The notes beneath the pieces are model-generated. The model searched no databases. It was not told where the DNA came from and saw nothing but the letters and a program-made list of their open reading frames with translations. Of a stretch of 64,000 nt of DNA, positions 1 to 8,922 are shown piece by piece (position 1 is the stretch's first letter; each line of letters starts with the position of its first letter). This DNA comes from Gemmatimonadaceae bacterium. Its GTDB lineage: Bacteria > Gemmatimonadota > Gemmatimonadetes > Gemmatimonadales > Gemmatimonadaceae. The DNA lies in the NCBI GenBank assembly GCA_035533015.1, contig DATLUQ010000051.1:124001-188000 (forward strand). Direction: 5' to 3'. Made by a program: the position numbers and the translations under genes.

Positions 1-252
1 GCGCCGGCGAGGCCCACGGATCCCAGGCGGTTGCTGGTCCAGTCTATGGCGCTCGTGGCGTGGGTGGCCTGCCTGAACCGGATCACGCCCAGTTCGGCGA
101 ATCGCCGGACAAAGGTGGCGATATTCCCCCTGGCCGCGCCGGCCTCCAGTCGCGCCCCTGGCGGTTCCTCGTATAGGTTGGGGCATCAGGCGCGGCGCTC
201 GTGACTCCTCCCCGCCCGGCCCGCACACTCTCACCCTCCGCCCTCCCGTACC
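1..252. other. Upstream region, no supported gene
   Basis: No complete gene is visible here. On the minus strand, reading leftwards from about position 188, one frame is open to the window edge with coding-like codon use (GC-rich third positions). It contains the stretch NIATFVRRFAELGVIRF, but no ATG precedes that stretch and a TGA closes the frame just upstream. It could be the decayed or frameshifted start of a divergent gene, or chance. The last part presumably holds the promoter of the protease gene that begins at 253. Confidence 0.3.
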
Positions 253-2733
253 ATGCATTCGAACCTCCTTGCCGCCCTGCTCGCGCTGGTCTTCGTGGCG
301 CCGGCCACCGCCGCGCAGAATCCACCGGCCCCCGCGCACAAGCCGGCCGTCGTGGACACGAGCATTGCCGCCAAGACGGCGGGCTTCGTGAAGCACGACG
401 GCTTCATTCCGTTCTATCTGAACCAATCCACAGGCAAGATCCTCCTCGAGATCCCACACGATTCCTTCCCCGCCCTCATGGACGTGATGCAGGCCACGGG
501 ACTCGGGTCCAATCCCATCGGCATCGATCGCGGGGCAGGCGGTCAGAGCGAGATCGTGCAGTTCGATCGGAACGCCGAGCATGTGTTTGTGGTGTTCCAG
601 AACACGCGCTTCCGGGGAGCCACGAACAATCCGGACCACGAGCGCACGGTGGCCGAGGCGTTTCCGGTGAGTACCGTGGCCGCGCTGCCACTGCTGGCGG
701 TGGAAAACGGGCGGCTGCTGGTGGACGCGACCGATTTCTTCATCCACGATTGGACCAATGTGGTGGCCACGCTGCAGCGCAGTAAGCAGGGCGCGTACGC
801 GGTGGCCAAGGACCGGTCGTCGATCTATGCACCATACACGAAGGCATTTCCGAAGAACACCGAAGTGGACGTCTCGCTCACCTTCGCGGCAAGTGGACCG
901 CCGGGCGGCATCGTGAGCCGGATGGCGCCCGACGGCCACGCCTTCACGTTGCGGGACCACATCTCGCTGGTCGAACTGCCCGACTCGGGCTACCGGCCGC
1001 GCGAATGGGACCCGCGCATCGGGTACTTCGGGATCACCTTCAACGATTACGCCCAGCCCGTCGACCAGCCGCTGCAGCAGCGGTGGATCGAGCGGCATCG
1101 GCTGGAGCGGGTGAATCCAAACGATCCCAACTCTCCGATCAAGAATCCGATCGTGTACTGTGTGGACCGCGGGATCCCCGAGCCGATCCGGACAGCGACG
1201 CTGCAGGGGGTGAAGTGGTGGGAGCAGGCGTTCGACGAGGCGGGGCTCAAGGGCGGGTTCAAGGTGGACCTCTGCCCCGAAGGCATCGATCCGATGGACA
1301 TCCGCTACAATGTGCTCGTGTGGGAGAACCGGAACGAGCGCGGGTGGTCGGTGAGTGGTTCGGTGGACGACCCGCGGACTGGTGAGATTCTGAAGGGCAT
1401 CTCCCGGCTGGACTCGCACCGTGCGCGCACCGACTACAACCTGTACGCGGCACTGATGGGCGCCGCCCAGACGCCGGCCGACACGCACTTCGTCCTGGCC
1501 CGTGTGCGGCAGGTGAGCGCGCACGAGATCGGGCACACCCTGGGACTCTCACACAACTACATCGCGTCAACGTACAGCCGCGCGTCGGTGATGGATTATC
1601 CGGCGCCCCGTATCACGCTCGACAAGAACGGCAACATCGACATGTCGCAGGCATATGCCGTGGGGCCCGGCGCCTACGACGTGTGGGCCATTCACTGGGG
1701 TTACGGGATCTTTCCGCCGGGGCAGGAGCAGGATTCGCTCAAGGCGATCGTGGCTGAGGGGCTGAAGAAGGGGTACCTCTTTCTGTCCGATGCTGACGCT
1801 CGGCCGGACGACGCATCCGATCCGCGCGTGAACCTGTGGGACGATCAGTCCACCGCCGCGCAGTTCCTCAAGAACCAGATGGATGTGCGACGGGTGGCGA
1901 TGGCGCGGTTCGGGCTGCGCAACCTGCGGCCTGGCGAGCCATTGACGATGCTACAGGAGCGGCTCGCGCCGCTGTACTTCTTCCACCGGTTCGCGCTGAA
2001 CTCGGTATCGAAGACGATCGGCGGGATGGAGTACGCCGAGGCGGTGGTGGGCGACGGACAGCAGGCCACGAGGCCGATTCCCGGCCCTGAACAGCGCGTG
2101 GCGCTGGGGCTGATGCTGTCGGCGCTCCAGCCGTCGGCGCTCGCTATTCCCGATACCGTGCTCACGCTGCTCACGCCGAACGCCAACGAGGTGACGCCAC
2201 GTGTCGAACTGTTCGGCACGCGGACGCAGCCGGCGTTCGACGAGTTTGGGGCGGCGCGGACCCTCGCGCAGATGATCGTGGACATGGTGCTGCAACCGGA
2301 ACGCGCCGCGCGGCTGGTGGAGTTCGCCACCCGGGGTCCCAACATGCTCACGCTCGGCGAGACGATCGATTCACTGATCGGCCGCACGTGGAATGCGCCC
2401 GTGCCGTCGAGCGGCAAGCTCGCCGCGCTGCAGCGCGTGACGCAACGCGCCGTGGCCGACCGCCTGCTCCTGCTGGCGGCCGACACCACGGCGGCGCCCG
2501 AGGTACGGGCGATCGCCGAGTTGAAGATCAAGGACCTGCAGCCGCAGGCCGCGCGGCGTGCAGCCGCGGGCAGCGTAGAGGCGCGGGCGCAGTGGTACGC
2601 GATTGCCGGCGATTTCCAGCGGTGGATCGACCGGAGAGAACTACCCCAGCCGACGCGGGCACTCGAAGCACCGCCCGGCGATCCGTTCGGAATGGCGGAT
2701 TGGGATCCCTGGAACGGGAACGGCAACAACTGA
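253..2733 (+). CDS. Secreted zinc-dependent metalloprotease (metzincin-type, DUF5117/DUF4953-like)
   Basis: This is probably an exported zinc peptidase acting in the periplasm or outside the cell. The first ~20 residues form a Sec signal peptide (hydrophobic core LLAALLALVFVAP, cleavage after TAA). Residues 424-434 read HEIGHTLGLSH, a full HExxHxxGxxH metzincin zinc site. A Met-turn-like SVMDYP follows about 20 residues later. The long N-terminal part (about residues 40-330) and the helical C-terminal part match the large secreted zinc proteases found in Bacteroidota and Gemmatimonadota, usually 800-900 residues; this one has 826. It appears to be transcribed alone, and a strong inverted repeat follows the stop. 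The substrate is unknown. The peptidase assignment is firm; the family name is from memory of the architecture. Confidence 0.85.
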   Translation: MHSNLLAALLALVFVAPATAAQNPPAPAHKPAVVDTSIAAKTAGFVKHDGFIPFYLNQSTGKILLEIPHDSFPALMDVMQATGLGSNPIGIDRGAGGQSEIVQFDRNAEHVFVVFQNTRFRGATNNPDHERTVAEAFPVSTVAALPLLAVENGRLLVDATDFFIHDWTNVVATLQRSKQGAYAVAKDRSSIYAPYTKAFPKNTEVDVSLTFAASGPPGGIVSRMAPDGHAFTLRDHISLVELPDSGYRPREWDPRIGYFGITFNDYAQPVDQPLQQRWIERHRLERVNPNDPNSPIKNPIVYCVDRGIPEPIRTATLQGVKWWEQAFDEAGLKGGFKVDLCPEGIDPMDIRYNVLVWENRNERGWSVSGSVDDPRTGEILKGISRLDSHRARTDYNLYAALMGAAQTPADTHFVLARVRQVSAHEIGHTLGLSHNYIASTYSRASVMDYPAPRITLDKNGNIDMSQAYAVGPGAYDVWAIHWGYGIFPPGQEQDSLKAIVAEGLKKGYLFLSDADARPDDASDPRVNLWDDQSTAAQFLKNQMDVRRVAMARFGLRNLRPGEPLTMLQERLAPLYFFHRFALNSVSKTIGGMEYAEAVVGDGQQATRPIPGPEQRVALGLMLSALQPSALAIPDTVLTLLTPNANEVTPRVELFGTRTQPAFDEFGAARTLAQMIVDMVLQPERAARLVEFATRGPNMLTLGETIDSLIGRTWNAPVPSSGKLAALQRVTQRAVADRLLLLAADTTAAPEVRAIAELKIKDLQPQAARRAAAGSVEARAQWYAIAGDFQRWIDRRELPQPTRALEAPPGDPFGMADWDPWNGNGNN

Positions 2734-2739
2734 TGAGCA

Positions 2740-2780
2740 CTGCACGCTGAGAGCGGTTGGCCCACGCTCTCAGCGTGCAG
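2740..2780. terminator. Perfect 16-bp inverted repeat, probable terminator
   Basis: Two 16-bp arms (2740-2755 and 2765-2780) are perfectly complementary around a 9-nt loop, starting 7 nt after the protease stop codon. There is no T-run on either side, so it is not a classical intrinsic terminator. It may stop transcription in a Rho-assisted way or protect the mRNA 3' end before the beta-oxidation operon. Confidence 0.6.
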
Positions 2781-2907
2781 CCTGCAGTCAGCAGGTACCG
2801 CCGCCGCGCGTAGTCGATTCTCCCCTCCCATTCGGCACCCCGACCGCCTATCTCTCAATTCCGGCGCGGGCCGGGCCGGATTCCAGGAACCACTCCGGAG
2901 GGGCAGG

Positions 2908-5190
2908 ATGCGGATTCGAAGGCTTGGCGTGGTTGGCGCCGGAACGATGGGGCACAGTATCGCCGCGCTGGCCGCGTCGGCGGGCATCGCGGTGGATCTG
3001 CTCGATATCGCGGGGCCGGCGACCGATCCCAACGCACCGGCCCGACAGGGGCTCGAGCGCGCGAAGAAAGCCAGGCCGGCGGCGTTCATGGATTCCGAAC
3101 GCGCGGCGCTCATCCAGATCGGCAATACGACTGATGACCTGGGCGTGCTCGCCGGGTGCGATCTCGTGATCGAGGCGATCATCGAGGAGCTCGAGCCCAA
3201 GCGTGCGCTCTACGAGACACTGGAGGCGCTGCTGCCCCCGCACGCGATCATCGCGTCGAATACGTCGGGCATCCCGATGGCGCTTCTCGCCGAGGGCCGG
3301 AGCGAGGGATTCAAGCGGCGCTTCGTGGGCATGCACTTCTTCAACCCGCCGCGCTATCTGCATCTGTTGGAGATCATCCCCACGGCCCAGACGGCGCCGG
3401 AAACAATCGCCGACACCCGTCGGTTCAGCGAACGCGTGCTTGGCAAGGGAATCGTGACGGCCCGCGACGTGCCGGGATTCGTGGCCAACCGATTGGGCGT
3501 GTTCGGCATGGTGCTCGCCTTGCGGATGATGGAGGAGTTCGACCTTACGATCGACCAAGTCGACATGCTCACGGGTCCGCTCCTCGGCCGCGCCAAGTCG
3601 GCCACGTTCCGCACGGCCGACCTGACCGGGCTCGACGTCCTGTCGCATGTCGCCACTGGACTGGCCAAGGCGACGGGCGAGGACTTCGCGTTGCCAGAAT
3701 GGGTGGCCGCGATGGTGAGGAACGGCCAACTCGGGGAGAAGAGCGGGGCCGGGTTCTACAAGCGCGTGGGCAAGGAGATCCACACGCTGAACTGGAAGAC
3801 CATGGCGTACGCGCCGGCGACCAAGCCGGAGACGCCGGCGATCGGCAAGGCGATGCGCCTGCCCCTGGGCGAGCGGCTCAAGGCGGCAGTGGCGGTCGAC
3901 GGCGCGTACGGGACGTTCGCCCGCGAGTATCTGACGCGGCTTTCGCGGTACGTGATCACGACGGCTCCCAAGATCGCGTACCACCTGCCCGACGTGGACC
4001 ATGCGATGGAGTGGGGGTTCGCGTGGGAAGCGGGTCCGCTCGCGCAACTCGACCTGCTCGGGGGCGCACTGCCAGACGCCGCCAAGCTGCGTCCAGCCGC
4101 GGCGACCGAGGGGTACTATGCCGCCGATGGGTTGCGCGTGGTGTCGCTCGACTGGAGGGGCTACGAGCCGATCCGGGAGCCCGAGGGGATGGTACGCACA
4201 GGCGCGCTGCGGCGGGCCGGCCGCTCGCTGGCCGATTCGCCCGACGCTACGCTGTGGGACGCCGGCGACGGAGTGGCGCTGCTCGAATTCCACAGCAAGA
4301 TGAACTCCCTCGGCGAAGGCGTGCTCGCGATGGTGATGAAGTCGCTGGAACTCGTGGCGCATGATGACCGGGCCGGGCTGGTGATTGGAAACGACGATTC
4401 GCGTACGTTCACCGCCGGCGCCGATCTGGGCATGGTGGCGGCCATGGCACAGGCCGGAAATTGGAAGGGTCTCGACGAAGCCGTTCGGCTGTTCCAGGGG
4501 TGTTCGATGTCCATCCGCTCGGCGCCATTTCCGGTAGTTGTGGCGCCGTTCGGGCTCACGCTGGGGGGTGGGTGCGAGTGGTCGCTTCACTCCGACGCGC
4601 TGCAAGCGCACGCCGAGCTATACATGGGCCTCGTGGAAGTGGGCGTGGGACTACTGCCGGGCGGCGGCGGTACCAAGGAGCTGCTGTTCCGATTCTCGCA
4701 GGAACTGGCGGCCTACGAGGACGCCGACCCGTTCGAGGCCGCGAAGCGGGCGTTCAGGATGATCGCCATGGCGACCGTGAGCACCAGCGCGCTCGAAGCG
4801 CGCCATCTCGGGTTCCTGCGCGATGGGGATCGGATCTCGATGAACCGCGATTTCCTGCTGGCCGACGCCAAGCGGCTGGTGCTGGACCTCGCGCCGGGGT
4901 ACACGGCGCCACCACCGCGAACGATCAACGTCGTGGGGCGCGACGGGATCGGCAACCTGCACTACGCCGCGTGGGCGATGCACGAAGCCGGGCAGGCCAG
5001 CGACCATGACGTACGGATGGCATTAGAAATTGCTAAAGTATTGTGCGGCGGCGACGGACCGGCGCGCCGGGTGACCGAGGACGACATCCTCGACCTGGAG
5101 CGCGACGCCTTCTTGCGGCTGCTCGGCACCAAGGAAACGCAGGAGCGCATCGCGTACATGCTGGAAACCGGCAAACCGCTCCGCAACTGA
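2908..5190 (+). CDS. fadN: 3-hydroxyacyl-CoA dehydrogenase / enoyl-CoA hydratase fusion (FadN type)
   Basis: This protein probably carries out the two middle steps of fatty acid beta-oxidation, hydration of enoyl-CoA and NAD-dependent oxidation of the 3-hydroxyacyl-CoA. The N-terminus has the Rossmann motif GVVGAGTMGHSIA (residues ~8-20) and the GMHFFNPP segment with the catalytic-region His. The crotonase part lies at the C-terminal side (about residues 455-640), with FTAGADLGM, LTLGGGCEWSLHSD and GLLPGGGGTKELL. The dehydrogenase-first order is that of Bacillus FadN and the reverse of Escherichia FadB. A GGAGGGG ribosome site sits 4-5 nt before the ATG. A thiolase follows after 12 nt, as in fadN-fadA operons. 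760 residues is normal for FadN. Confidence 0.92.
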   Translation: MRIRRLGVVGAGTMGHSIAALAASAGIAVDLLDIAGPATDPNAPARQGLERAKKARPAAFMDSERAALIQIGNTTDDLGVLAGCDLVIEAIIEELEPKRALYETLEALLPPHAIIASNTSGIPMALLAEGRSEGFKRRFVGMHFFNPPRYLHLLEIIPTAQTAPETIADTRRFSERVLGKGIVTARDVPGFVANRLGVFGMVLALRMMEEFDLTIDQVDMLTGPLLGRAKSATFRTADLTGLDVLSHVATGLAKATGEDFALPEWVAAMVRNGQLGEKSGAGFYKRVGKEIHTLNWKTMAYAPATKPETPAIGKAMRLPLGERLKAAVAVDGAYGTFAREYLTRLSRYVITTAPKIAYHLPDVDHAMEWGFAWEAGPLAQLDLLGGALPDAAKLRPAAATEGYYAADGLRVVSLDWRGYEPIREPEGMVRTGALRRAGRSLADSPDATLWDAGDGVALLEFHSKMNSLGEGVLAMVMKSLELVAHDDRAGLVIGNDDSRTFTAGADLGMVAAMAQAGNWKGLDEAVRLFQGCSMSIRSAPFPVVVAPFGLTLGGGCEWSLHSDALQAHAELYMGLVEVGVGLLPGGGGTKELLFRFSQELAAYEDADPFEAAKRAFRMIAMATVSTSALEARHLGFLRDGDRISMNRDFLLADAKRLVLDLAPGYTAPPPRTINVVGRDGIGNLHYAAWAMHEAGQASDHDVRMALEIAKVLCGGDGPARRVTEDDILDLERDAFLRLLGTKETQERIAYMLETGKPLRN

Positions 5191-5202
5191 GAGGGATGAC
5201 TC

Positions 5203-6375
5203 GTGACTGATGTCGTGATTGTTTCAGCGGTGCGCAGTGCCGTGGGCCGTGGCAAGAAGGATGGCGCGCTGGCCGGTGTGCACCCCGTGGAACTGTCGGC
5301 GCAGTTGATGCGGGCCGCGGTGAACCGGGTGAGCGTGGACCCGGCGATCGTGGACGACGTGCTGTGGGGGTGCGCGATGCCGGAAGCGGGGCAGGGGCTC
5401 AACGTGGCCCGCCTGTCGCTCCTCCGCGCCGGATTCCCCGTCGACGTCCCGGGCGCCACGATCAACCGCTTCTGCTCATCTGGGCTCCAGACGATCGCGT
5501 TCGGCGCGCAGGAGATCCTGAGCGGGATGGCCGACGTCGTGGTCGCCGGCGGCATCGAGATGATGAGCCAGGTGCCGATGTCGGGCTACCACACGCGGCT
5601 CGACCCCGCAGCGGTGGAGAGCTACATCGGCATGGGGTTCACTGCCGAGCGGGTGGCCGAGCGGTGGAAGGTGTCGCGCGAGGAACAGGACGCGTGGGCG
5701 CTGGCCAGCCAGCAGAAGGCGGTGCGGGCGCAGGTGTCGGGCGCGTTCGACGCGCAACTCCTTCCGGTTCCGGTGACGACGGCCACCTGGAACGGGGCCC
5801 GGAAGACTGAAACCACGACGGAGTTCGCGCGCGACGAAACACCGCGGGCCGACACGACCGCAGAGGGGTTGGCCAATCTGCGCCCCGTGTTCAAGGCCAA
5901 GGGCACGGTGACGGCCGGCAACTCCAGCCCGTATTCCGACGGGGCGGCCGCGGTGTTGCTGATGAGCGCCACGCGCGCCAAGGCATTGGGGCTCGCACCG
6001 CTGGCGCGGTTCGTGAACTACGCAGTGGCGGGCGTGGATCCGGATGTGATGGGGATCGGACCGGTCAAGGCCGTTCCCAAGGTGCTGAAGCGCGCGGGGC
6101 TCGCGCTGGGCGACGTGAAGCTGATCGAGTTCAACGAAGCGTTCGCGTCGCAGGTGGTGGCGGTCGTGCGCGAACTGGGAATGGATCCGGCGCGCGTGAA
6201 CGTGAACGGCGGCGCGATTGCGCTCGGTCACCCGCTGGGAGCCACGGGGGCCAAGCTCACCACGCAGCTCATCTACGAACTGCGCTCGCGCGGCGGCGGA
6301 CTCGGGCTGGTGACCATGTGCATCGGCGGCGGCATGGGCGCCGCTGGGCTGATCGAGGTGGCGAGCGGCGGCTGA
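5203..6375 (+). CDS. fadA: Acetyl-CoA C-acyltransferase (3-ketoacyl-CoA thiolase)
   Basis: This thiolase catalyses the last step of beta-oxidation, cleaving 3-ketoacyl-CoA with CoA. All thiolase landmarks are present: nucleophile C91 in [10 protein letters not shown]343 in [14 protein letters not shown] and the second catalytic C373 in [21 protein letters not shown] is the usual internal motif. The start is GTG, 12 nt after the dehydrogenase stop, so the two genes are almost certainly co-transcribed. At 390 residues it has family length. Its place after a FadN-type protein favours a degradative FadA over an acetoacetyl-CoA thiolase of biosynthesis. Confidence 0.94.
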   Translation: MTDVVIVSAVRSAVGRGKKDGALAGVHPVELSAQLMRAAVNRVSVDPAIVDDVLWGCAMPEAGQGLNVARLSLLRAGFPVDVPGATINRFCSSGLQTIAFGAQEILSGMADVVVAGGIEMMSQVPMSGYHTRLDPAAVESYIGMGFTAERVAERWKVSREEQDAWALASQQKAVRAQVSGAFDAQLLPVPVTTATWNGARKTETTTEFARDETPRADTTAEGLANLRPVFKAKGTVTAGNSSPYSDGAAAVLLMSATRAKALGLAPLARFVNYAVAGVDPDVMGIGPVKAVPKVLKRAGLALGDVKLIEFNEAFASQVVAVVRELGMDPARVNVNGGAIALGHPLGATGAKLTTQLIYELRSRGGGLGLVTMCIGGGMGAAGLIEVASGG

Positions 6376-6436
6376 TCGATCCAACCGCGCTCGGCGGGGC
6401 TTCCCCCTCCCCCTAACTTCCGGAGGAGGAGGAGCG

Positions 6437-6901
6437 ATGTCCGCGAAACTGAACCGGGCCGGTCTGGCGGCCGGCGATCTGACCACCAAGACGCTGAAAA
6501 CGGCGCGACAGGGATTGTTGCGTGTCCACCGACTGCTACTCGAAATGGAACGGGTGGAGCTGGAGCGGTCGCGCGGACGACTCGCGCCGAACGAGTATTT
6601 GCAGGCTGTCCTCCACGAGCCGGAGTTCGCCTGGCTGCGGCCTGCGTCGCAGCTCATCGTGCAGATCGACGAGGCGCTGGACGAAGCGGACCGCGAGGAG
6701 GGACCCGTGGCGAGCGACCTGACGGCATCGCTGCTGGCCCAGGTGCGCGCCCTCCTCACGCCCATTCCGCCCACGACGGCGTTCGCGACGCGCTACCTGC
6801 AGATGCTCCAGCGCCACCCCGACGTGGTGTTCGCCCATCGCGATCTGATGGCGGAGCTGCCGAAGGGGTTTCTCGGGCCGCCGCCGGCTCAATTGCAGTA
6901 G
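6437..6901 (+). CDS. Hypothetical helical protein in the beta-oxidation operon
   Basis: I do not recognise this 154-residue protein. It has no signal peptide or membrane segment and looks almost wholly alpha-helical, with alternating acidic and basic stretches (for example LLEMERVELERSRGR and IDEALDEADREEG). The gene has an unusually strong ribosome site (GGAGGAGGAGGAG just before the ATG), so it is probably well translated. It lies 61 nt behind the thiolase gene on the same strand and may be a cytoplasmic accessory of fatty acid metabolism, but nothing in the sequence shows a function. Confidence 0.75.
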   Translation: MSAKLNRAGLAAGDLTTKTLKTARQGLLRVHRLLLEMERVELERSRGRLAPNEYLQAVLHEPEFAWLRPASQLIVQIDEALDEADREEGPVASDLTASLLAQVRALLTPIPPTTAFATRYLQMLQRHPDVVFAHRDLMAELPKGFLGPPPAQLQ

Positions 6902-6940
6902 GAGGGTAGGCCGGTAGGGTCGCTGACTGCGCTATGCCGT

Positions 6941-8260
6941 CTACCGTCCTACCCGTCTGCCGAGCAGCCGGTACATCATCACCGCCGCGCGCTCCGTCTG
7001 CATTGTTAACGAATTCAGATCGACCTGCTCGTGCGGCGTGTGAGCACCGCGGCCGATCGCACCAAGCCCGTCCATGCCGGCGATGTAGGGCGCCACGAAC
7101 GACACGTCGCCGGCTCCGCGGGTGCTGGGATCCTGGGCCTGGACCGGCCCGTAACCCAGTGCGCGGCTGGTCGCGTCGTAGAGCGCGATCAGCTGCTCCC
7201 CGCCCGGCGTCATCGGCATGGCGGGGTAGTCATCCTGGAATGTGATCTCGGCCGACGTCCCGGGCAGATGCTCTCCGACGATCTCGCGCATGCGTTGACG
7301 CGTGCTGTCCTCCTGGCCCTCGGTGATGAACCGCAGGTCGCCGGGCACCACGGTGGTGGGGGCGATGATATTGGTCTTGCCGGCCACGGTGCCCGAGAGG
7401 TTCGCGCTGTCGTACGTGACGGTCGTGCCGCCGAGGATCGCCCCCGGGTTGAAGGTCAGGTCCTTGGGGCCGACCAGCTCGCGACGGAAGCCGTCGAGAA
7501 TGCGGGCGGCCTCGTAGATCGCACCGTACCCCGTACCCGGGCCAAACACGGCACCCGAATGGGCCTGCCGGCCGGAAACGGTGAGTAGCCACGAGCTGCT
7601 GCCGCGGCGCGACACCGAAGCAAACGACCGGGCGCCGCCCTCGAAGGCCAGCGCCACATCGCTCGCGCGCGCGGCGTCGCGGAGGTCGCGCCGTGACACG
7701 GCGAGCGGGAGGCCCGGTGATTCCTCGTCGCCGTTGAACACGACGATGATGTTGGCGTTCCGCAGCGCGCCGATGTCACGCAGCGCCTTGAGCGCGTACA
7801 GGGCGATCACGTCCCCGCCCTTCATGTCACAGGAGCCGGCGCCACGGGCAATCGTGTCTACACGTACAAATTCCTGGCCCTCACCCTCGAACACGGTGTC
7901 GAGGTGGCCAATGAGCAGGATCCGCGTGCCGCCGGGCTGCCCCTTGTGCACGGCGATCAGGTGGCCAGCCCGGTTCATGGAGTCGGGCATCGCCGACCAG
8001 CGCGTCTGAAAGCCGAGCGAGTCGAGAGCGGCGGCAAACCGCGCGCCGACCCTGCGCACGCCGGCAAGGTTCATTGTGCCGCTGTTGATGTTCACGATAT
8101 TGGCAAGCATCGCGATCTCATCTGCGTGATGCTGATGCACGAAGTCGCGGATCTTCCGCTCGGTCGGCGCCAACTGGGCGACGACCGGCACGGCACCGCC
8201 GGTGAGCGCGGCGGCGGCCAGGGCAAGGGCGCAGACACGGACGGCACGGGATACCGACAT
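6941..8260 (-). CDS. Secreted M20-family metallopeptidase (glutamate carboxypeptidase-like)
   Basis: This is a zinc-dependent exopeptidase of family M20, closest in style to carboxypeptidase G2 and related secreted enzymes. Metal ligands are visible in LLIGHLDTVFEGEG, GAGSCDMKGGD, FNGDEESPG (catalytic and metal Glu pair) and, near the C-terminus, GRGAHTPHEQVDL. The dimerisation (lid) domain lies between, containing SGRQAHSGAVFGPG. I chose the ATG that gives a clean signal peptide (VCALALAAAALTGGAVPVVAQ). The frame stays open upstream, but that stretch is proline/arginine-rich and runs into the DNA glycosylase gene. The mature enzyme should be periplasmic or extracellular. It is the last gene of a minus-strand run. 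Confidence 0.9.
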   Translation of the reverse strand: MSVSRAVRVCALALAAAALTGGAVPVVAQLAPTERKIRDFVHQHHADEIAMLANIVNINSGTMNLAGVRRVGARFAAALDSLGFQTRWSAMPDSMNRAGHLIAVHKGQPGGTRILLIGHLDTVFEGEGQEFVRVDTIARGAGSCDMKGGDVIALYALKALRDIGALRNANIIVVFNGDEESPGLPLAVSRRDLRDAARASDVALAFEGGARSFASVSRRGSSSWLLTVSGRQAHSGAVFGPGTGYGAIYEAARILDGFRRELVGPKDLTFNPGAILGGTTVTYDSANLSGTVAGKTNIIAPTTVVPGDLRFITEGQEDSTRQRMREIVGEHLPGTSAEITFQDDYPAMPMTPGGEQLIALYDATSRALGYGPVQAQDPSTRGAGDVSFVAPYIAGMDGLGAIGRGAHTPHEQVDLNSLTMQTERAAVMMYRLLGRRVGR

Positions 8261-8307
8261 GGGATACGGACCCCGGGAAGGGGCGTGGGGGAGCCGCGGC
8301 GGGAGGC

Positions 8308-8922
8308 TCATTCGAGCGACCGCCAGAGGTACCAGCAGGCGATGGAGCAGTAGGGACTCCACGCGGCACCAATGCGTCGCACGTCGTCGGGTGCGGGCCG
8401 GCGCCGCAGGCCGTACGCCCGGTGGACGGCGTTCTGGATGCCGAGGTCGAGTTCGGGGAGCACGTCCGGGCGTCCCAGCCGGAACATCAAGAACATCTGC
8501 GCGGTCCACCGGCCCACGCCCTTCACCTGGACGAGGTGCGCGATGATCGCGTCGTCACTCATCCGCCCCACGCGGTGGAGGGGCACGACGCCCGTGTGGA
8601 CCTTGTGGGCGAGATCGCGGACGTAGCCCATCTTCTGGCGCGACAGTCCGGCACGGCGCAGCGCGTCGTCGGGGAGCGCCAGCAGGCGTTCGGGGTCGAC
8701 GTGCCGACGGGGGAAGAGTGCCACGACGCGACCGTGGATGGTGCCTGCCGCCTTTCCTGACAGTTGCTGATACACGATGGATCGCACGAGGTCGTGGAAG
8801 TGCGACCGCCCCAATCGCATGCGCGGCCGGTAGGGCCCCACCCGGCGGATCAGCCCGGCCATGACCGGATCGACACGCCGCAGATGCGCGAGCGCGGCGC
8901 GGGGCGACGGAGCGCCGATCAC
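8308..8922 (-). CDS. DNA-3-methyladenine glycosylase II (AlkA-like, HhH-GPD)
   Basis: This base-excision repair glycosylase removes alkylated purines from DNA. The hairpin is VKGVGRWTAQMFLMFRLG, followed by LPELDLGIQNAV, whose Asp is at the usual catalytic position. Upstream, SIVYQQLSGKAAGTIHGR is the typical start of the HhH-GPD fold. It lacks the N-terminal beta domain of Escherichia AlkA and has no iron-sulfur cysteine motif; 204 residues fits the short AlkA-like group. Its start overlaps the aminotransferase stop by 4 bp, so the two are translationally linked although functionally unrelated. Confidence 0.9.
   Translation of the reverse strand: MIGAPSPRAALAHLRRVDPVMAGLIRRVGPYRPRMRLGRSHFHDLVRSIVYQQLSGKAAGTIHGRVVALFPRRHVDPERLLALPDDALRRAGLSRQKMGYVRDLAHKVHTGVVPLHRVGRMSDDAIIAHLVQVKGVGRWTAQMFLMFRLGRPDVLPELDLGIQNAVHRAYGLRRRPAPDDVRRIGAAWSPYCSIACWYLWRSLE

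Noticed and set aside
2848-4611. A long minus-strand frame antisense to the FadN-type gene
   Set aside because: Its translation is His/Arg-rich without domain motifs, as expected for the shadow of a GC-rich gene; the plus-strand product has complete catalytic motifs.
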